DNA of 64,000 bases, from NCBI RefSeq assembly GCF_000024865.1, contig NC_013595.1, positions 7,316,001 through 7,380,000 of the forward strand, given 5' to 3'. Below the pieces are notes generated by a model. The model made no database searches, had not been told where the DNA came from, and worked only from the letters and a program-made list of their open reading frames with translations. This stretch comes from Streptosporangium roseum DSM 43021 (GTDB lineage: Bacteria; Actinomycetota; Actinomycetes; Streptosporangiales; Streptosporangiaceae). Numbering within the stretch: position 1 is the stretch's first letter; every line of letters starts with the position of its first letter. Positions 41,748 through 48,235 of this stretch are shown piece after piece. The translations under genes were made by a program, and so were the position numbers.

Positions 41748-42295
41748 ATACGACCATGGGAAACGGCGACCCGGTCCTCGACGCCGCCCGCGAGATGGTG
41801 CTCGCGGTCGGGGTGCGGCGGACCACGCTCACCGACGTGGCGCGCCGGGCCGGGCTGTCCCGGATGACGATCTACCGCCGCTGGCCCGACGTGCGCGGCC
41901 TCGTCGCCGACCTGATGACCCGCGAATGGGTGCTCGTCGCGAGCCGCTTCGCCACCGAGGACCCGATCACCGCGGCGGTCGGGGTGGTGCGGGAGCTGCG
42001 CGACCATCCGCTCTGGCGAAAGATCGTCGAAGTGGACCCCGAGCTGCTCCTGCCCTATCTGCTCCACCGCAGGGGCTCCAGCCACGAGGCCATGCTCGCG
42101 CTCGTCGAGTCGGCGATCGCCCGGGGCCAGGCCCTGGGCACCGTACGGCCCGGCGATCCCGGGACGCTGGCCAGGTCCGTGCTGCTGACCGCCCAGTCCT
42201 TCCTGCTGTCCGGCCCGACCATGCTCGGCCCCCTCACCCAGGACGACCTGGACGCCGAGCTGGCCACGCTTCTGGAGAGGTACCTGTGCCCGTGA
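41729..42295 (+). CDS. TetR-family transcriptional regulator
   Basis: The 188-residue product has an N-terminal TetR helix-turn-helix: VLDAAREMVLAVGVRRTTLTDVARRAGLSRMTIYRRWPDVRGLVADLM. The C-terminal ligand domain is helical, with LSGPTMLGPLTQDDLDAELATLLERYL. The start is ATG 41729, eight bases after a TACACT -10, so the mRNA is probably leaderless; ATG 41756 is the alternative. It is fused by a short overlap to the glpD-like gene downstream, and divergent from the alkyl-DHAP-synthase-like gene, so all three genes probably form one regulon responding to a lipid or glycerol derivative. Confidence 0.88.
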   Translation: MTSIRHNTTMGNGDPVLDAAREMVLAVGVRRTTLTDVARRAGLSRMTIYRRWPDVRGLVADLMTREWVLVASRFATEDPITAAVGVVRELRDHPLWRKIVEVDPELLLPYLLHRRGSSHEAMLALVESAIARGQALGTVRPGDPGTLARSVLLTAQSFLLSGPTMLGPLTQDDLDAELATLLERYLCP

Positions 42296-43836
42296 ACTCC
42301 TCCCTCAACGCCGCCCGCCGCTCGCGCGAACTCGCCGAAGCCGGGGACCTCGTGGTGGACGTGCTGGTGGTCGGGCTGGGCGCCACCGGCGCCGGAGCCG
42401 CGCTCGACGCCGCCTCCCGGGGCCTGTCCGTGGCCGCGATCGACGCCCACGACCTGGCCTTCGGCACCTCCAGGTGGAGTTCCAAGATGATCCACGGCGG
42501 GCTCCGCTACCTGGCCAAGGGCCAGGTGAAGGTGGCGCACGAGAGCGCGGTGGAGCGCGGCGTCCTGCTCCGGCACACCGCCCCGCACCTGGTCAGGGCC
42601 CAGCCGTACCTGCTGCCGCTGACCCCCGCGGTCTCCGGCGGCCGGGCCGCGACGGTGATGACCGGCTACCGGCTCGGCGACGGGCTGCGGATGGCCGCGC
42701 GCACTCCCCGCCGGCTCCTCCCCGGGCCGTCACGGATCTCCGCGGGCCGGGCCCTCTCCCTCGCCGCCCCGCTGAGCCCGCACGGCCTGCGCGGCGCGCT
42801 GCTGTCCTGGGACGGTCGGCTGGTCGACGACGCGCGGCTGGTGGTCGCGCTGGCCAGGACGGCCGCGTCCTGGGGGGCGAGGATCCTGACCCGCTGCCGG
42901 GCGCTGGAGCTGGCCGGGGACGGGGCACGGGTCCGCGACGAGCTCACCGGGAGCACCTTCGCGATCCGGGCCAGGACGGTGGTCAACGCCACCGGTGTCT
43001 GGGCGGCCCAGCTCGACCCGGACATCCGGATGCGGCCGTCACGCGGCACCCACCTGGTGCTCCGACCGGAGACCCTGCCCGGCCTCAGGGCCGGGCTGCA
43101 CGTGCCGATCCCGGGAGAGAGCAACAGGTTCGCGCTGGTGCTCCCCCAGCCCGACGGCCGGGTCTACGTCGGCCTGACCGACGAGCCGGTGGAGGGTCCC
43201 GTCCCGGATGTCCCGCAGGCCCCGGAGGAGGACGTGGCGTTCCTGCTCGACGTTCTGAACTCCGTGCTGGGAGTGCCGCTCGGGCGCCAGGACGTGGCCG
43301 GGACCTACGCCGGGCTGCGGCCGCTGCTCGCCGCCGGGGGACGCACCGCCGACCTGTCCCGGGAGCACGCACTGCTGACCTCCCGGAGCGGGGTCGTGAC
43401 GGTCGTGGGCGGCAAGCTGACCACCTACCGGCGGATGGCCGAGGACGCGGTGGACCGCGTCGTGGCCCTGGGGCGCCTCGGCGCGGGGGGCAGCCGGACG
43501 GCACGGCTGCCGCTGGTCGGAACCGGACCCGCCCGGAAGGCCGGGGCCGCTCCGGACCGGGCCGGGGCCGCTCCGGACCGGGCCGGGGCCGCTCCGGACC
43601 GGCTGCGGGAGCGGTACGGGAGCGAGGCGGGGGCCGTGCGGGCGCTGATGGCCGAGGATCCCGCGCTGGCCGAGCCGGTGCCGACCGGGATCACCCGGGC
43701 CGAGCTGGTCTGGGCCGTCAGGCACGAGGGCGCGCTGGACGTCGACGACCTGCTGGACCGCCGGACCCGGATCGGCCTGGTCCCCGAAGACCGGGCCGCG
43801 GCCCTGCCCGCCGCGCGGGCGGCGCTGGCGTACTGA
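42286..43836 (+). CDS. FAD-dependent glycerol-3-phosphate dehydrogenase family protein
   Basis: The 516-residue product is GlpD-like: FAD motif VLVVGLGATGAGAALDAASRG, FGTSRWSSKMIHGGLRYL (substrate loop), SWDGRLVDDARLVVALARTAASWGA, VVNATGVWAAQLDP, and YAGLRPLLAAGG near the end of the flavin domain, plus VVGGKLTTYRRMAEDAVDRVV. The C-terminal domain (from about residue 445) is the GlpD helical cap. A 21-bp unit is repeated three times (RAGAAPD, 43541-43603) in the linker. It oxidises glycerol 3-phosphate to DHAP at the membrane with quinone. The GTG at 42286 has GGAGAGG six bases upstream and overlaps tetR. Confidence 0.88.
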   Translation: MPVNSSLNAARRSRELAEAGDLVVDVLVVGLGATGAGAALDAASRGLSVAAIDAHDLAFGTSRWSSKMIHGGLRYLAKGQVKVAHESAVERGVLLRHTAPHLVRAQPYLLPLTPAVSGGRAATVMTGYRLGDGLRMAARTPRRLLPGPSRISAGRALSLAAPLSPHGLRGALLSWDGRLVDDARLVVALARTAASWGARILTRCRALELAGDGARVRDELTGSTFAIRARTVVNATGVWAAQLDPDIRMRPSRGTHLVLRPETLPGLRAGLHVPIPGESNRFALVLPQPDGRVYVGLTDEPVEGPVPDVPQAPEEDVAFLLDVLNSVLGVPLGRQDVAGTYAGLRPLLAAGGRTADLSREHALLTSRSGVVTVVGGKLTTYRRMAEDAVDRVVALGRLGAGGSRTARLPLVGTGPARKAGAAPDRAGAAPDRAGAAPDRLRERYGSEAGAVRALMAEDPALAEPVPTGITRAELVWAVRHEGALDVDDLLDRRTRIGLVPEDRAAALPAARAALAY

Positions 43837-44225
43837 CACGCCCCCTGACGCGCCCCGCCTCCGCCCACCCCTCTCCGCCCGGGTGAGACGCGCGAGTGAG
43901 ACGCCCGGGTCAGGCACCCGGGTCAGGCGCGCGGCTCCGACCGGCACCGGCGGCGCCCGGCCCCGGCCCGCCCTGCTCCGCCAGACCGTCTCCCGGCCCA
44001 GCCTCCACCGGCCCGGCTGCGGGGACTCTCCGCCCACCCGGCTTCCGGCCCGTCCCGGCAGGCCGTCCCCGCCCGTCTTTTCCCCCGCCTATTTTCGTCC
44101 GCCTATTGACAACAGCTCATTGACACCGGTTGACACCAACCTATTGACGCGGACCCGTCGGAGGCCATATGGCTTCACCGGCACCGCCCGCCTCCGGTGC
44201 CCCCTACGCCACACCCTCGGATGCA
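43837..44225. other. Intergenic region with four TTGAC repeats
   Basis: No gene is supported in these 389 bp. TTGAC occurs four times in 43 bp (44106, 44120, 44130, 44144; spacing 14, 10, 14), embedded in CCTATTGAC and TTGACACC units. The last, TTGACG with ATATGG about 17 bp on, could be a promoter for the downstream ferredoxin-like gene. Confidence 0.5.
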
Positions 44226-44244
44226 TTAGGTTAGTCTTACCTAA
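44226..44244 (+). promoter_or_regulatory. IdeR/DmdR-type iron box
   Basis: TTAGGTTAGTCTTACCTAA differs from the actinobacterial iron-box consensus TTAGGTTAGSCTAACCTAA at only two positions and is palindromic. It ends 22 bp before the GTG of the downstream gene, so that gene should be repressed when iron is plentiful. Confidence 0.9.
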
Positions 44245-44266
44245 GTCGAGACGGGGGGATCGTGCG

Positions 44267-45205
44267 GTGGCCACGGGGAGCGTTGCGGGTGAGGCGGCCA
44301 GGGGCTGCGCGCACCCTCGGGGATGCCACACGGGCGACCTGCCGGTTCTCGCCAGCGCGACGGTAGGAGCCCGGTTCTGGCTGCTCATCGAGCATTCCGG
44401 CCCCTGGGCCTCCCACCTGGAGGACTGCCGCCTTCCCGAAGACGTGCACACTCTTATCAAACGGGCCACGCACCTCGGCATCCGGCCCCAGCTCATCCGC
44501 CGCCCGGGGCGGAGAAACCCCCACGGGACCGGCATTCACGTCATGGTCGCCGACTCCACGGCCGCCCAACCGTGGCTCGCAGAGGGCGTCATCGCAGGTC
44601 CAGACGATCTTGACATGGACGCTTTGGTGGCCGGAGTGGTCCCGGAGTCCTGCATACTTGTGAGTGAGCCGGTTTTTCTGGTCTGCACGCATGCCAAGCG
44701 CAACGCGTGCTGCGCCCGCATTGGACTACCCCTCGCTCGCGCTCTGGCGGAAATGTTGCCAGACAGAGTATGGGAAACATCACATGTTGGCGGCGATCGA
44801 TACGCCGCCAACCTCGTGTGCTTGCCACACGGGCTTTACTACGGCAGCATGTCTCAGGCTGCTGCGATCGCGGCAGCCGACGCGTACCGGTCCGGCGAGG
44901 TCATCCTCGACCGTTTCCGGGGACGCGCAGGCATCCCTGAGCCATTGCAAGCCGCCGAGCATTTCGTCCGCTCCCACACGGGCGAGCTCTCGGTCGGCGG
45001 AGTGGCCGTGGAATCCTCCAGGTCGGACGGCGACACCACCGAGGCGTTCGTGCGCGGTAGTGACGCTCGTTTTCGGGTAGTGGTTGAACCCATGACGCTA
45101 ACAACGCCATGTGGTACGGCTTGCGCCGACACGATCACTACCTATCGGCTGGTCACGCTGGACAGGCTCGCGCCTGTGCGGTACGCCACGTCCGCCCTCA
45201 CCTGA
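44267..45205 (+). CDS. Sucrase/ferredoxin-like family protein (thioredoxin-like [2Fe-2S])
   Basis: The 312-residue product belongs to the sucrase/ferredoxin-like (Suc_Fer-like) family: an N-terminal CHTGDLPVLASATVGARFWLLIEHSGPWASHLEDCRLP, then the cluster-binding signature VCTHAKRNACCARIGLPLARAL, and the second motif WETSHVGGDRYAANLVCLPHGLYYG with conserved His and Cys. The protein probably holds an iron-sulfur centre and takes part in electron transfer. The GTG at 44267 follows GGGGGGA. The iron box upstream places it in the iron-starvation regulon, so a role in siderophore-iron reduction or in replacing another ferredoxin is plausible. Confidence 0.86.
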   Translation: MATGSVAGEAARGCAHPRGCHTGDLPVLASATVGARFWLLIEHSGPWASHLEDCRLPEDVHTLIKRATHLGIRPQLIRRPGRRNPHGTGIHVMVADSTAAQPWLAEGVIAGPDDLDMDALVAGVVPESCILVSEPVFLVCTHAKRNACCARIGLPLARALAEMLPDRVWETSHVGGDRYAANLVCLPHGLYYGSMSQAAAIAAADAYRSGEVILDRFRGRAGIPEPLQAAEHFVRSHTGELSVGGVAVESSRSDGDTTEAFVRGSDARFRVVVEPMTLTTPCGTACADTITTYRLVTLDRLAPVRYATSALT

Positions 45206-45245
45206 CCTGAGGGAACATCACGGCCAATCCAGGCGTTGGACACAG

Positions 45246-45262
45246 GGACGTCGTAAACGTCC
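45246..45262 (+). promoter_or_regulatory. Inverted repeat upstream of the WhiB gene
   Basis: GGACGT and ACGTCC arms surround CGTAA 47 bp before the ATG; an outer pair GTTGGAC/GTCCAAT encloses them. Possible operator; no regulator is assigned. Confidence 0.35.
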
Positions 45263-45308
45263 AATGCGGCATCAACCCGAAATACCCTCACTAAAAGGTG
45301 GTTTTCTC

Positions 45309-45623
45309 ATGTCTCAGGTACGTCGGCAGACCGCCCGGCCTCGGCCCAGCTGGGGCTGGCAGGATGACGCCGCGTGCCGGGGCGAGGACCTCGTGCTCTT
45401 CTTCGGTCCCGACGGCGAGCGTCAGCCCGAGCGTGACATTCGCGAGCGTAAGGCCAAGGCCATCTGCGCCCAGTGCCCCGTACGCGCCGAATGCCTCGAC
45501 TACGCACTGTCCCGTCCGGAGAAGTACGGCACCTGGGGCGGTCTGAACGAGGACGAGCGCGCCTCCGAGCGTCGCCGTCGCATGCGCCGCGCCGCCAGCG
45601 CCGGCATCAGCGCCGTCGCCTGA
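45309..45623 (+). CDS. WhiB-family iron-sulfur regulator
   Basis: The 104-residue product has the four WhiB cysteines (Cys23 in DDAACRG; Cys53, Cys56 and Cys62 in AICAQCPVRAECLDYA), which bind a [4Fe-4S] cluster, and the GTWGG turn with LNEDERASERRRR behind it as the basic DNA-binding end. WhiB proteins bind sigma factor region 4 and respond to redox or nitric oxide. A WhiB1-like or WhiB2-like assignment is possible but I cannot fix it. The ATG at 45309 has AAAGGTGG upstream. It is followed by a strong terminator, so it is monocistronic or the end of the iron-box transcript. Confidence 0.93.
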   Translation: MSQVRRQTARPRPSWGWQDDAACRGEDLVLFFGPDGERQPERDIRERKAKAICAQCPVRAECLDYALSRPEKYGTWGGLNEDERASERRRRMRRAASAGISAVA

Positions 45624-45651
45624 GCAGCACCTCCACCCGGCTTTCCCCTCG

Positions 45652-45687
45652 CGTGTGATCTCGCCGATTCCCCTGCGAGATCACACG
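45652..45687 (+). terminator. Intrinsic terminator after the WhiB gene
   Basis: Perfect 13-bp arms (CGTGTGATCTCGC and GCGAGATCACACG) with a 10-base loop are followed by TTGTTGT, which is unusually U-rich for this genome. It lies 28 bp after the WhiB stop. Confidence 0.85.
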
Positions 45688-45838
45688 TTGTTGTGTACGG
45701 TCAGGGTGTTCCGCACGGCGATCCGCCGAGGGACACCCTGCGGGAAGGTCACCGTCGGCGCCGCCACACCGGCAGCCGCCTCCCCGGACGACCGCTTACC
45801 ATCCAACTGTAAGCCATCCTCGACCGCCCTCGGACGGG

Positions 45839-46084
45839 TCAGCCCCGCGGGGGAACCCTCGGAATGTCGCGCCGGCCCCTGGCGGGCAGTGGCTTGACCT
45901 GGGGAGCGGAACAGCTGGGACAGGTCTGGTCGGCCCAGGGCGCGGTGGTGACGATTCCCTGCCTGCGCCACACGACCGGATGCCCGTCGTCGGCGTGACA
46001 GGCCTCGTAGACATCCTCCCAGATGTGCAGGCAGTGCAGGCACTGGAAGTCCCAGGCCTCGGTGACCGTGTGAATCTCTCGCAT
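45839..46084 (-). CDS. Small protein with zinc-ribbon cysteines
   Basis: The 81-residue product has two Cys pairs, FQCLHCLHIW and TCPSCSAPQ, 36 residues apart, the layout of a rubredoxin-like zinc ribbon. The rest is MREIHTVTEAWDF at the N-terminus and a basic Pro-rich tail. The ATG at 46084 follows GAGGAGA at a good distance. Such small actinobacterial proteins occur often, with no known function. It lies between the WhiB terminator and a signal-bearing small gene, on the minus strand. Confidence 0.75.
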   Translation of the reverse strand: MREIHTVTEAWDFQCLHCLHIWEDVYEACHADDGHPVVWRRQGIVTTAPWADQTCPSCSAPQVKPLPARGRRDIPRVPPRG

Positions 46085-46139
46085 GAGCTATCTCCTCGCA
46101 TGGGCGTGCTGTGCTGATCCGGACGGCGGGCCGTCGGAC

Positions 46140-46490
46140 CTATATGCGAGAGATGCTCAGCAGGATCAGCCGATCGACCTCTGCCTGCGGTGTGACCGGG
46201 AAGCCCCCGACGGCGGGCCTGCGGGCCGGCCGCCCGTTCGCGGGCGGGACCGTTCCCCAGGCGCCCGGCATCGCGGGCCCCCTGGCCTGCGTGCGGGGAT
46301 CGCGCTTGCCCTGGGGGTGACGGGTGACGGGCGTGGAGGGCACCTCGTCGACGGGCTGCACCTCGGAGGCGACAATCTCGGCGGCCGCGCCTCCGGGCAG
46401 ACCCGGGACGCTCTCGTGCCACCCCAGGAGGAGCCCGAGGCAGAGCAGGACCGCGACCCACGGAGCCGCCCGGCGACGCCGGGACGACAT
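46140..46490 (-). CDS. Short secreted or membrane protein of unknown function
   Basis: The product of 116 residues starts MSSRRRRAAPWVAVLLCLGLLLGWHES, a basic n-region and one hydrophobic helix, followed by a Pro/Ala/Arg-rich low-complexity part (VTPQAEVDRLILLSISRI at the end). I see no known domain. The GTG at 46514 is also open, but the promoter at 46517-46545 would start transcription near 46510, so ATG 46490 is preferred. The gene is probably controlled by a repressor at the CTACTCCGAGTAG palindrome. It is 55 bp upstream of the zinc-ribbon gene and may be co-transcribed with it. Confidence 0.6.
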   Translation of the reverse strand: MSSRRRRAAPWVAVLLCLGLLLGWHESVPGLPGGAAAEIVASEVQPVDEVPSTPVTRHPQGKRDPRTQARGPAMPGAWGTVPPANGRPARRPAVGGFPVTPQAEVDRLILLSISRI

Positions 46491-46516
46491 GCATCCACGC
46501 AGGTCTGCGATCACAC

Positions 46517-46562
46517 TTAGAAGTTTGCCTACTCCGAGTAGTCAAAACTCAACTCTGAGTAA
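46517..46562 (-). promoter_or_regulatory. Promoter with a palindromic operator in its spacer
   Basis: On the minus strand TTGACT (plus-strand 46540-46545) and TTCTAA (46517-46522) are 17 bp apart. The spacer contains CTACTCCGAGTAG (46529-46541), a perfect CTACT-N3-AGTAG palindrome identical in half-site to the middle cydA operator. A weaker copy (CAACTCTGAGTAA, 46550-46562) lies 21 bp further upstream. Confidence 0.65.
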
Positions 46563-46749
46563 GAGTAGCCGGACCTGCGGCAACGCAACCGTCGCCGAGC
46601 CGGTGGAGCGCCGAAGGTCATGGCAGGCCGGCCGGGCGCGTCCCACCCCCGGCCGGCGTGCCTGCGGGCGAGAGCGGACGCGCATCCCGCCGGGGGCGAG
46701 AACGGACACGCCCCCACCCTCTCTCCGCCGGAGACGGCCGCGGGCGGGA

Positions 46750-46781
46750 GCGGACGCGCGTCCCCGGGGACGCGCGTCCGC
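46750..46781. terminator. Perfect 32-bp palindrome after rsgA
   Basis: GCGGACGCGCGTCCCC (46750-46765) is followed immediately by its exact complement. It lies 29 bp beyond the rsgA stop on the minus strand and should act as its terminator. Confidence 0.8.
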
Positions 46782-46809
46782 ATGGACGGCAGGGCTCAGG
46801 CTCCGGAGG

Positions 46810-47928
46810 TCACGGGCGGCTCCGGCCGGGCTTCCGCATCTCCTTGTGAATGATCTTCCACCTGTTCTGCAGCTCCTTGCGGAGCCGGGCGTCGCTCCTG
46901 GACGCCATCCAGGCGGCCTCCCGCTGGAGCTTGTTCCAGCTCTCCAGCCGCCGCTCGGGCAGCGTGCCGTCCTCGATGGCGGCGATCACCGCGCAGCCGG
47001 GCTCGCTGTCGTGCCCGCAGTCGGCGAACCTGCACCGCTCGGCGAGGTCCTCGATGTCGGAGAAGACCATGTCCACGCCCTCGCCCATGTCGTACAGGCC
47101 GACACGGCGGATGCCGGGCGTGTCGATGATGAGGCCACCGTCCTTGAGCGGGATGAGCTCACGGTGCACGGTGGTGTGGCGCCCCCGGCCGTCACCCGCC
47201 CTGACCTGCTGGGTCTCCATCACATTGCCCCCGGCGAGGGCGTTGACCAGCGTGGACTTGCCGGCGCCCGAAGCCCCGAGCACCACGGCGGTGCGCCTGC
47301 CCTCCAGGTAGCCGCGCACGATCTCGACCCCCTCGCCGGTGACCGAGCAGACCGGATGCACGTCCACCCCGGGCGCCGCCGCGGCGACCTCCCCCATCAG
47401 GAAGTCGAGCCCCTCCCCGACGAGGTCGGACTTGGTGACGAGCACCACCGGCAGGCCGCCGCTCTCCCAGGCCAGGGCGAGCAGCCGCTCGATCCGGCCC
47501 AGGTCGGCGGTGTCGGTGGCGTGCAGGGCGGGTTCGGCGACGAAGACGACGTCGACGTTGGCGGCGAGCACCTGCCCCTGGGAGTCGCCGGACAGGCCGC
47601 CCCGGGAGACCCTGGCGACGCCGCCGCGCACGAACGCGGTACGGCGGGGCAGCACCGCCTCAAGCTCGAAGCGGCCCTCGGGCAGCCGCCGGAGTGCGGC
47701 CCAGTCCCCCACACAGGGCAGGGCGACGGGGTCGGCGGCGGCGGCCCGCCGTACCTGGGCGCTGTAGTGGGCCTGGGAGTGGCCGTCGGCGGACAGCACC
47801 TCGGCGGCGCCGCGGTCGACGCGGGCCACCCGGGCGGGGACGAGACCGGCGGGGAGCTCGGCGGCGAGAGAGTCGTTCCAGCCGAGCGAGGAGAGAACGG
47901 AAGAACCAGAAGACACTGGCGAGGACAA
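46810..47928 (-). CDS. rsgA: Ribosome small subunit-dependent GTPase A
   Basis: The 372-residue product has an OB-fold N-terminus (about residues 40-115), then the circularly permuted GTPase: VVLVTKSDLVGE (G4) precedes GASGAGKSTLVNAL (P-loop, about residues 217-226), and IIDTPGIRRVGL is G3. The C-terminal zinc motif is CRFADCGHDSEPGCAV. RsgA assists 30S subunit maturation. The TTG at 47928 or GTG at 47916 is the start; AAAGGGTG is upstream. Before it lie a 17-residue leader ORF and a hairpin, which suggest attenuation. Confidence 0.93.
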   Translation of the reverse strand: MSSPVSSGSSVLSSLGWNDSLAAELPAGLVPARVARVDRGAAEVLSADGHSQAHYSAQVRRAAAADPVALPCVGDWAALRRLPEGRFELEAVLPRRTAFVRGGVARVSRGGLSGDSQGQVLAANVDVVFVAEPALHATDTADLGRIERLLALAWESGGLPVVLVTKSDLVGEGLDFLMGEVAAAAPGVDVHPVCSVTGEGVEIVRGYLEGRRTAVVLGASGAGKSTLVNALAGGNVMETQQVRAGDGRGRHTTVHRELIPLKDGGLIIDTPGIRRVGLYDMGEGVDMVFSDIEDLAERCRFADCGHDSEPGCAVIAAIEDGTLPERRLESWNKLQREAAWMASRSDARLRKELQNRWKIIHKEMRKPGRSRP

Positions 47929-47952
47929 CGTGGGTACACCCTTTGCGGAAAG

Positions 47953-47992
47953 CCGGGTGCCCCTACGTGAAATGGGTTAGACGGGCACCCGG
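47953..47992 (-). promoter_or_regulatory. Hairpin overlapping the end of the rsgA leader ORF
   Basis: CCGGGTGCCC (47953-47962) and GGGCACCCGG (47983-47992) form perfect 10-bp arms. On the transcript the first arm lies in the last codons of the leader ORF, so a translating ribosome would melt the stem. It sits 25 bp upstream of the rsgA start. Confidence 0.65.
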
Positions 47993-48030
47993 AGGTTGAT
48001 GGATGGCAGGCTCGACAGAACGACCCGCAT
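47977..48030 (-). CDS. Putative 17-aa leader peptide upstream of rsgA
   Basis: ATG at 48030 opens MRVVLSSLPSINLRVPV and ends in TAA. It has an excellent ribosome site (GGAGGTGAGG, three bases before ATG). A plausible promoter lies upstream (TTGCGC, 19 bp, TAATCT on the minus strand, near 48090-48120). It is short and ends within the hairpin arm, so its role is probably regulatory. I do not recognise the sequence. Confidence 0.55.
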   Translation of the reverse strand: MRVVLSSLPSINLRVPV

Positions 48031-48192
48031 AGTCCTCACCTCCAGGATCCGTGGCCACCGGCCCTGCCGGATGGCGTCTTCGGTAGAAGATTAGCGCAGG
48101 GCCACTCTCCCCGCGCAACCGATATAACCGCGCGCCGGCCCTCCGCCCGCGCGCCCCGCTCCCCCGCGCCCCGTACGGCGCGGCGGACGCAG

Positions 48193-48224
48193 AGGGCCCC
48201 GGGACGCGGAGGTCCCGGGGCCCT
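48193..48224 (-). terminator. Terminator after glyA
   Basis: AGGGCCCCGGGAC and its complement form 13-bp arms around a 6-base loop, 12 bp beyond the glyA stop codon. Confidence 0.85.
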
Positions 48225-48235
48225 GACGGCTCAGC

